DNA of 32,243 nucleotides from QZKY01 sp964488675 (GTDB taxonomy: Bacteria > Pseudomonadota > Gammaproteobacteria > Burkholderiales > Burkholderiaceae_D), in NCBI GenBank assembly GCA_964488675.1, contig CAZAWA010000018.1:1-32243 (forward strand), given 5' to 3'. The stretch's first letter is position 1. Each line of letters opens with the position of its first letter. Below, one piece after another: positions 1-6,630 of the stretch. Both the position numbers and the translations under genes were made by a program. Below the pieces are notes generated by a model that saw only the letters and a list, made by a program, of their open reading frames with translations, made no database searches and was not told the origin of the DNA.

Positions 1-345
1 CCCCCATGCCACCCCTCCTGATGTCATTGGCCAAGCCAACGGGAAGGGTGGGCTTTGCCAGGGCCCCCGGGGGGAAGTTGTTCTCCGCCTTTACGGGCAA
101 GGGTGTCATGGCCGCTGCGGCCGTTCAGGTTTTCAATGCCGGAGAGGGTGTCCATGCCGGCACCGCCGGTGCTCTGCGCCACTGGAATTGAGAGGTCGAC
201 ATTGACATTGCCCAGCGTGCCAGCATAAGACGCCGTATCGATGCCCAACCCGCCAGCCAGGACATCATTGCCGAGGCCGCCTATCAGGATATCGTTACCG
301 GAACCGCCTGTCAGAACATCGTTGCCGCTATCGCCGACCAGCACC
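1..345 (-). repeat. RTX calcium-binding nonapeptide repeats
   Basis: On the minus strand, 240-345 encodes tandem GDSGNDVLTGG, GSGNDILIGG and GLGNDVLAGG units, the glycine and aspartate-rich nonapeptides that bind calcium and fold into a beta-roll after secretion. A spacer (DTASYAG to SGIENLNG) follows, as is usual between RTX blocks. A second, degraded-looking block lies at 1-140. There the glycine/aspartate spacing persists but splits over two frames. Confidence 0.8.
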
Positions 346-2962
346 ACACCGTCGTTGGCATCGATCCCCGGTATGGCCGAAGCGACCAGGCCGGTTTCGC
401 TGCCCACCATGGCAATCGTGAGGTTGTCGGCAAGGGTGGCGGTATCGCCGTCCATGTCGGTCGTGCCGATGATGAAGTTCAAGGTCAGGTCGGAAACCGT
501 GACATTCTGATCGTAGGAAATATTGTTCAGGGCGAAGCCGGGCGAGCCAGACACATAGTCGAGATCAACATTGGTGAATGCGCTACCGACATAAATCGTG
601 TATGTGCTTCCGCTTACAACGCCAGTGTCGACCAGGGGGCTGGCGTTGCCAACCACGACAACCTCAACCGTCACATTTCCGCTGGCTGGCTTGGGAATGG
701 AGGCATTTTGCTGTCCTGCCAAAGACGCATTGAAATCAATGGGATGGCCATCGACCGTAAACAACACATTGGCTGCACCGTTTCCGGTCCAGTGCTCCAG
801 GATGAAACTGGTATAGCTTTGGGGCAAGCCAAAAGTCATCTCTATCGACTCGCTCGATTTGACCAGCGCACTGGGCGCAACGCCTATCCCGTTATTGGAG
901 GAGTTGACATTTGGATTGCTGTCTGAAGTGATGACCAGGGAGCGGTCGGCAGTTGCCAATTCAAACACTGGCCCCGATGCGCCCCAGTAGGTATCGGTAA
1001 CTGTGGTGTTCAGCAGGACATTGTTGGAGAGCAACTGGAAATGGTAGGTGCCATCTCCGTTGACCGTGAGGTTGAAGAACTGACTGCCAGCGGGATTCGA
1101 TGGCACAGAAAACGCGTTGAATGTGGTGCTGCCATCACCGCTCCCGGAGACGGCATTGGTGGTGGTTGTGTAGAAGAACGAGAACAATACAGTGCTGCCG
1201 CTCATCGCATCAACCGGTGTGACACCGCCCACTGGTGTGCCCTGAACAAAGGTAATTGAGTTTCCGTCCAGCAAGCCGCCTGAACCCAGTGCCGCCGACA
1301 TGTAGTTCAGTCCGTCCGCGCCAAAATCGGCGCTGTAAAGGCCTGTGAACTCGAGGTTGTTGGCGCTGGACATCACCGCATCCATGACAAAGCTGATTGT
1401 GGGCACATCATCCACGACGGTGACGGCGGCGAGGCCGGTTGCCAGGTCGCCATCGANNNNNNNNNNNNNNNNNNNNNNNNNNNNNNNNNNNNNNNNNNNN
1501 NNNNNNNNNNNNNNNNNNNNNNNNNNNNNNNNNNNNNNNNNNNNNNNNNNNNNNNNTCGTCATAACCGCCGGTGATTGAGCCCACCGTGCCATTGAAACC
1601 AATCGCAGCCAGCGGGTCGGTCGCCGAAGTCAGGTCGAACTGGCTCGACGCCAGCGCCGTGTCGATGATCTCGGCTTCCTGCACGGTCAGCGTTACCGGC
1701 GCCGCATCAAGCGGCCCTGCGCCATCCGTGATGCTGATGCTGTAGGTGTCGCTGCGCACATCGCCATCGGCATCGGTAATCTTCAAATCGAAGCTGATGC
1801 CTTGCGCCGTGTCCTGATCCAGACCGCTGGCGGCTTCGAAGGTCCAGGTGCCGCCGGCGTTGACCGTCAGCGTACCCTTGCCGGTGTCGATGCCGGTGTT
1901 CAGATCGTACTCGGTGCTATTGACGACAACCTTGATCGTCGGTGGCGTGTCAGCGCCACTGTCGCTGGTCCAGACGCCGTTGAGGATGTTCGCGCCCTCG
2001 ACCACGCTGGTGTCGCCGCCAGTGATGTCAATGAACGGCACATCATCCACGACGGTGACGGCGGCGAGGCCGGTTGCCAGGTCGCCATCGATGTCGGTTG
2101 CGGTGACTTCCACGCCGTTGATGGTAAAGGTGTTGTTGTCGCCGCCCAGGGTGTGCTTGAACTCGTCGGACATCTCGACATTGACGGTGTAGGCACCCGT
2201 AGCCAGATTGACGCCGGAAAGCGTCAGGACGATGGTCGCGCCGGGCTCGCCGGTGACGGTGCCGCTTAGGGTCTGCTTGTCCCCGGAGAGCACCCAGGTG
2301 ATGGCCGCGTCGTCATAACCGCCGGTGATTGAGCCCACCGTGCCATTGAAACCAATCGCAGCCAAGGGATTCGTGCCTGGCACGAAGTTGCTTGAGGCAA
2401 AATCCGTATCGGTGATCTGGGCCTCCTGCACTGTTAAGGCTACGCCAGCGGCATCGCCTGGGGCGTCGTCAACTCCTGTAGCCAGAGTGCCAATGTAAGG
2501 CGGCTGCTCAGGGAAGGTAACGGTAAATGTTCCCGTCTCGAAGCCAGGCGTCAGCGCCCCCCTCGCTGCATCCTGCGCCACGAAGACGGCACCATGACCG
2601 CCCTGTTCTTCGCCACCGCCTGCCGCGGGGCCAGCTGCCGATGGATCTGTAACGGCGGTCGGGTCGGCGCCTGCCGCAATCTGTGCTTGCATGCTTGAAA
2701 CACCAGCCTCTTTTCCTGCTCCCGCATTGGGGTCGAATACGGTACTGTCAAGTGCAAGCGTGCTACTGTGTCCGATACTGGCAAAGCTGGTGTTGCTGAA
2801 TTCGATGTGCACGGTGCTGGCGGCGGATGTCTGAACGATGTCATTCGCATAGACCTTGTCGCCGACTTGCAGCGTACGCACAACGCCACTCGCATCCGTC
2901 GCGGTCGCCACTCCGATCAGACCCTTCACTGTGCCGATCGATACGGTATTGTATGTTGCCAT
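24..2962 (-). CDS. LapA-like type I secreted RTX adhesin, 5' part (runs off the left end, interrupted by an assembly gap)
   Basis: Giant surface adhesin, expected to leave by a type I secretion system and mediate attachment or biofilm formation. Starting at ATG 2962 (AGGAGA 9-14 bases upstream), residues 1-100 resemble the retention module of LapA-type adhesins. Di-alanine sites follow in SAAG (108-111) and PAAG (112-115), close to where LapG cuts Pseudomonas LapA. Next come two near-identical 251-residue units (LTVQEA, FNGTVGSITGGYD, ITATDIDGDLATG-like motifs, VVDDVP), then a unique domain, then RTX nonapeptides GGxGNDxLx. The 100-N run shifts the frame as written; a 218-bp fill restores it and gives about 1018 residues to the stop at 24. 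That stop is probably false because RTX-like residues continue in the +1 frame. The signal for secretion would lie beyond the window. No secretion genes or LapD/LapG genes are present here. Family assignment is solid; ligand unknown. Confidence 0.85.
1457..1556. other. Assembly gap (100 N) inside an adhesin repeat; true length probably 218 bp
   Basis: The 55 bases left of the gap (1402-1456) are identical to 2037-2091, and the 55 bases right of it (1557-1611) are identical to 2310-2364. Both matches stop at exactly 55. Filling with the homologue of 2092-2309 (218 bp) gives equal 753-bp spacing for both flanks and restores the minus-strand reading frame. Confidence 0.9.
2037..2364 (-). repeat. 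328-bp repeat within the adhesin (collapsed second copy lies in the gap)
   Basis: This block encodes the end of one 251-codon adhesin unit. Its first 55 and last 55 bases recur exactly at 1402-1456 and 1557-1611 around the N run, in the same order and orientation. The second copy was therefore most likely identical over 328 bp and could not be placed by the assembler. Unit period is 753 bp. Additional copies collapsed into the gap cannot be excluded. Confidence 0.85.
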
Positions 2963-3073
2963 GTTGTGATTCTCCTATGCTGATGTCTGAAATTAGTGTT
3001 TTCAGCCCGTCTCACAAAGCAGTGAATCGGACTCTCAACTGATGGTGTTCCTCTCAGGTCAAGTATGGTAACG

Positions 3074-3085
3074 ATTGGTGCCAAT
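3074..3085. promoter_or_regulatory. Small inverted repeat upstream of the adhesin gene
   Basis: ATTGG-TG-CCAAT is a perfect 5-2-5 inverted repeat about 110 bases upstream of the adhesin start, in the 405-bp divergent spacer with pgi. It could be a regulator site, but a repeat this short can occur by chance. No convincing sigma-70 promoter for the adhesin was found. Confidence 0.2.
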
Positions 3086-3263
3086 ACAATTGAACCGAAG
3101 TTCTATGCACCAAAGTACTAGCTGAAGAACGCTTCATTCGGATTCTGTTTTCTGCATGGTGTAAAAATTATCGGAACTGAATCAGGCCATCTTGCGATAT
3201 GTCAGACAATACAATTTGTTTGTGTGCTGACTTGATGTTTCGCACGAGTTCGCCGAGCATGGG

Positions 3264-3293
3264 TTCACAGCCAAGGCTTATCGAACTTATAAT
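3264..3293 (+). promoter_or_regulatory. Predicted sigma-70 promoter for pgi
   Basis: TTCACA (3264-3269), an 18-base spacer and a consensus TATAAT (3288-3293) lie about 75 bases upstream of the pgi ATG. This is the best promoter match in the 405-bp divergent spacer 2963-3367, where I see no gene. Confidence 0.5.
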
Positions 3294-3367
3294 GACCAGC
3301 GAGGTTTTTACATTGCGAGTTTGTTTTGCCAACGAAGTTTTCCTTTCCCAGAGGAGCGTTGCCCGTC

Positions 3368-5020
3368 ATGCGACTGCCAGACATCACAACTACGCCTGCC
3401 TTTCAAGCACTTCAAAAACATCATGCTGAAGCGGGTTTTTGGCAGATGCGGGATTTGTTTGCTCAATCTCCTGACCGTTTTCCGGCGATGACGGTTTCGG
3501 CAGCAGGTCTGTTTCTCGATTATTCGAAAAATCGGGTGAATGAGGCGAGCCTAAAATTGCTGTTCGACTTGGCTCGAGAACGCGGAGTGGAGGCGCAGCG
3601 CGACGCCATGTTAGTCGGCGAAAAAGTCAACAATACCGAGCATCGGGCGGTGTTGCATACGGCATTGCGAGCCCTGCGCGATTTGGCCTTGACGCTCGAT
3701 GGTCAGGATGTCGCGCGCGATATTCATGCAGTGCTGGATCGCATGGCGGCTTTTACTCGGCGCGTCCATGCAGGTCAGTGGATTGGTTATACCGGGAAAG
3801 CGATAACCGATGTCATCAACATCGGTATCGGTGGTTCCGATCTTGGGCCGAAGATGGTCTGTCAGGCATTGCGCATGTTTGCACTGCCGCAAATCCGGAT
3901 GCATTTCGTGTCAAATGTGGATGGGCATGATCTCGACGCAACGCTGTCGCAGGTGAATCCCGAGACCGCACTTTTCATCGTGGCATCCAAGACCTTCACG
4001 ACGGCGGAAACCATGCTGAATGCGAATTCGGCGAGAAGCTGGTTTTTGCATCATGCAAAACCGGCAGATTTGCCCAGGCACTTCGTTGCGGTATCGACCA
4101 ATGCGGAAGCGGTCAAGTCATTTGGCATCGACACCGACAACATGTTCCCGTTCTGGGACTGGGTCGGCGGTCGATATTCGGTGTGGTCGGCGGTCGGTCT
4201 GCCGGTGGCGCTGGCTGTTGGCTATGAGCGCTTCGCAGAATTTCTCGCAGGCGCACGCGACATGGATTTGCACTTCCGCTCTGCTCCGCTGGATTCGAAC
4301 ATGCCGGTGCTGATGGCGCTGATTGGGGTGTGGAACCGGAATTTTCTTGGCTGCACATCTTTATCGATAGCGCCATACCATCATGATTTGGCGCGTTTTC
4401 CCGCTTATCTGCAGCAGCTCGACATGGAAAGCAATGGCAAAACAGTGATGAGGGACGGATTGGCCGTTGGCGTCGCAACCTGTCCGGTGATTTGGGGCGA
4501 CATTGGCACCAATGGCCAGCACGCATACTTTCAGCTGTTGCACCAGGGCGCGGATGTGATACCCATCGATTTCATCGCGGCATTAAAGCCCGGTCATGTG
4601 CTTCCCGACCATCATGATGCCTTGCTGTCGAATTGTTTCGCGCAGGCGGAAGCCTTCATGCGTGGAAAAACTTCTGACGAGGTGCGCGCAGATTTGCGCG
4701 CACAACACATGAATGAGGCGGAAATTGAAATGCTGGTACCGCACCGCACCTTTCCTGGCAACCGGCCAAGTAACATGATCCTGATGGAGGCGTTGACGCC
4801 CGCTTCGCTGGGTGCATTGATCGCGCTATACGAGCACAAGACTTTTGTGCAGGGCGTGCTATGGGGGGTGAACAGCTTCGATCAATGGGGAGTCGAGCTG
4901 GGCAAGGTCTTGGCGAAAAACATCCAGGAAGAGTTGACCGGAACGGCTGCGCCTGACAGGCACGACAGTTCGACCAACGGATTGATTGCGCTTGCCAGAT
5001 CGGCAAAACGAAATAAATAG
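3368..5020 (+). CDS. pgi: Glucose-6-phosphate isomerase
   Basis: Interconverts glucose-6-phosphate and fructose-6-phosphate in the cytoplasm, linking glycolysis, gluconeogenesis and the pentose phosphate route. The product is 550 residues, against about 549 for E. coli Pgi. Signature stretches run in the expected order: VINIGIGGSDLGPKM (phosphate binding), FPFWDWVGGRYSVWSAVG, QLDMESNGK with the catalytic glutamate, GTNGQHAYFQLLHQG with the catalytic histidine, and GVNSFDQWGVELGK with the catalytic lysine. ATG 3368 is preferred because GAGGAG sits 11 bases upstream; an in-frame TTG at 3326 would add 14 unsupported residues. The transaldolase gene follows after 37 bases, so the two are probably co-transcribed from the promoter near 3264-3293. 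Confidence 0.97.
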   Translation: MRLPDITTTPAFQALQKHHAEAGFWQMRDLFAQSPDRFPAMTVSAAGLFLDYSKNRVNEASLKLLFDLARERGVEAQRDAMLVGEKVNNTEHRAVLHTALRALRDLALTLDGQDVARDIHAVLDRMAAFTRRVHAGQWIGYTGKAITDVINIGIGGSDLGPKMVCQALRMFALPQIRMHFVSNVDGHDLDATLSQVNPETALFIVASKTFTTAETMLNANSARSWFLHHAKPADLPRHFVAVSTNAEAVKSFGIDTDNMFPFWDWVGGRYSVWSAVGLPVALAVGYERFAEFLAGARDMDLHFRSAPLDSNMPVLMALIGVWNRNFLGCTSLSIAPYHHDLARFPAYLQQLDMESNGKTVMRDGLAVGVATCPVIWGDIGTNGQHAYFQLLHQGADVIPIDFIAALKPGHVLPDHHDALLSNCFAQAEAFMRGKTSDEVRADLRAQHMNEAEIEMLVPHRTFPGNRPSNMILMEALTPASLGALIALYEHKTFVQGVLWGVNSFDQWGVELGKVLAKNIQEELTGTAAPDRHDSSTNGLIALARSAKRNK

Positions 5021-5057
5021 TTGGATTGTTTTCCATTAAATTTCACGAAAGATAGCC

Positions 5058-5993
5058 ATGAACCAACTTGAGCAACTCCGTCAATACACAACCGTCGTCG
5101 CAGACACTGGCGATTTTCAGTCGATGAAAGCGTTTGCTCCGCAGGACGCAACGACCAATCCATCGCTGATTCTCAAGGCAGTGCAAAAGGTCGATTACCA
5201 GTCGCTACTGGAAAAGGCGGTGCGGAATCACAAAGACAAATCGACCGACGCAATTATCGACAATTTGCTGGTCGGCTTTGGCCAGGAGATTCTCAATATC
5301 GTTCCCGGTCGTGTTTCAACCGAAACCGATGCTCGTCTCTCCTTCGATGTTGAGGGCACAATCGCCAAAAGCCGCGAACTGATCCGGCTGTACGAAGCCG
5401 CTGGCACGCCACGCGAACGCGTGCTGATCAAGATTGCTTCGACCTGGGAGGGCATCCAGGCTGCGGAAGTGCTGCAAAAGGAGGGCATCCGCTGCAACAT
5501 GACGCTGCTCTTCGCGCTGCCGCAGGCGATCGCGTGTGCTGAGGCGGGCGTGCAACTCATATCGCCGTTTGTCGGGCGGATTTACGACTGGTACAAGCAA
5601 AAGACGGGACAGGAGTATGTTGGCGCGGACGACCCGGGCGTGCAGTCCGTCAAACAAATCTATGCGTATTACCGCAAGTTCGGCTATCCGACCGAGGTAA
5701 TGGGCGCGAGCTTTCGTAACACTTCGCAAATCACGGAACTGGCCGGTTGCGATCTGTTGACGATCAGCCCCGAATTGCTGCAAAGGCTGTCGGAATCCAA
5801 TGCGCCGGTTCCGCGCAAGCTTAGCGTCGAGGCTGCCAAATCCGACCCCATTCAGAAGATTTCGCTGGATGAGAAAACTTTTCGCCTGATGCTCAACGAA
5901 GATGCGATGGGCACGGAAAAGCTGGCAGAAGGCATTCGCATGTTTTGTGCCGACATTGTTCGTCTGGAGCAGATGGTGGAAAAGTTGCGATAA
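5058..5993 (+). CDS. tal: Transaldolase
   Basis: Transfers a dihydroxyacetone unit between sedoheptulose-7-phosphate and glyceraldehyde-3-phosphate in the non-oxidative pentose phosphate pathway. The product is 311 residues (E. coli TalB 317). It shows the N-terminal DATTNPSLIL signature (around 30-39) and the Schiff-base lysine K125 in LIKIASTWEG, followed by GIRCNMTLLF and the ISPFVGRIYDWY stretch. This is the classical TalB-type enzyme rather than the short fructose-6-phosphate aldolase type. It lies 37 bases after pgi; the pairing makes sense because the two enzymes share fructose-6-phosphate. The next gene begins 22 bases downstream and may be in the same transcript. Confidence 0.97.
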   Translation: MNQLEQLRQYTTVVADTGDFQSMKAFAPQDATTNPSLILKAVQKVDYQSLLEKAVRNHKDKSTDAIIDNLLVGFGQEILNIVPGRVSTETDARLSFDVEGTIAKSRELIRLYEAAGTPRERVLIKIASTWEGIQAAEVLQKEGIRCNMTLLFALPQAIACAEAGVQLISPFVGRIYDWYKQKTGQEYVGADDPGVQSVKQIYAYYRKFGYPTEVMGASFRNTSQITELAGCDLLTISPELLQRLSESNAPVPRKLSVEAAKSDPIQKISLDEKTFRLMLNEDAMGTEKLAEGIRMFCADIVRLEQMVEKLR

Positions 5994-6015
5994 GAGTTAT
6001 AGGAGAGGCCTTGTC

Positions 6016-6573
6016 ATGAATAGATTGCTTGCTGTATTTGCCATTCTGCTGTCACTGTCGAGTGAGGCTTTCGCAACGGCGCAGATTCCGGAAACGCTGA
6101 TCCTGGATGGTCAGGGTAAAGCCCTGTTTACCAATCCGCTCGATCCCTGGTTAAGGGAGCCTGGAAATGAGGAAAAGGTCGGATCATATATTTCTGCACA
6201 GCGCTGTTCAGCGTCATGGCGTGGTTATGCCGGCACCTGGGAGATAAATAATGAGCGGCTTGTGTTGCTCAAATTGCGTGCCAACCCATGCAGCCAGAAA
6301 GTGAACGAGATCCCCCTCGCAGCACTGTTTCCGGGGCAGGCGGCACCGATAGTGGCGAGCTGGTTCAGTGGACAATTGACCGTACCCGATGGCAAGCAGA
6401 CCAAGTACATCCACATGGGATATCAGTCGCAGTACGAGCGCTATATCCTCTTTCAGATCGAGCATGGCAAGGTTGTCGCCAGACAGACGGTGAATGAACT
6501 GCCCGGCAACAAGTTCATTCCCAATCCGTTTCCCGGAAGGGATGCGCCTCCGCCTCCACGCATCATTCCATAA
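6016..6573 (+). CDS. Small secreted protein of unknown function
   Basis: I do not recognise this 185-residue protein. Residues 1-20 form a classical signal peptide (MNRLL, hydrophobic core, AFA cleavage site), so it should be periplasmic or exported. The mature part has just two cysteines, C64 and C92, suiting one disulfide. Between them lies WRGYAGTWEINNERLVLLKL, which reads like a beta-hairpin. The C-terminus is proline-rich (PFPGRDAPPPPRIIP). ATG 6016 is chosen because AGGAGAGG lies 7 bases upstream and it begins the signal peptide; the frame is open from 5902 within tal but that extension makes no sense. It sits between tal and a P-type ATPase gene, 57 bases from the latter, with no clear functional link to either. 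Confidence 0.8.
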   Translation: MNRLLAVFAILLSLSSEAFATAQIPETLILDGQGKALFTNPLDPWLREPGNEEKVGSYISAQRCSASWRGYAGTWEINNERLVLLKLRANPCSQKVNEIPLAALFPGQAAPIVASWFSGQLTVPDGKQTKYIHMGYQSQYERYILFQIEHGKVVARQTVNELPGNKFIPNPFPGRDAPPPPRIIP

Positions 6574-6630
6574 GTTTTTATTAAGGGGTTCGCAGGATCT
6601 GACCAACTTGCTGCTTATCGCGGGGTGCTT

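Noticed and set aside
1..2962. CRISPR or VNTR interpretation of the repeats
   Set aside because: Period is 753 bp, in frame, and encodes adhesin domains; no short repeat-spacer structure.
3060..3090. Possible sigma-54 promoter for the adhesin on the minus strand (TGGCAC)
   Set aside because: The -24 half is present but the required GC at -12 is missing (GTTA instead).
5902..6015. Upstream extension of the secreted protein into tal
   Set aside because: It would bury the signal peptide internally, and a good ribosome site precedes ATG 6016.
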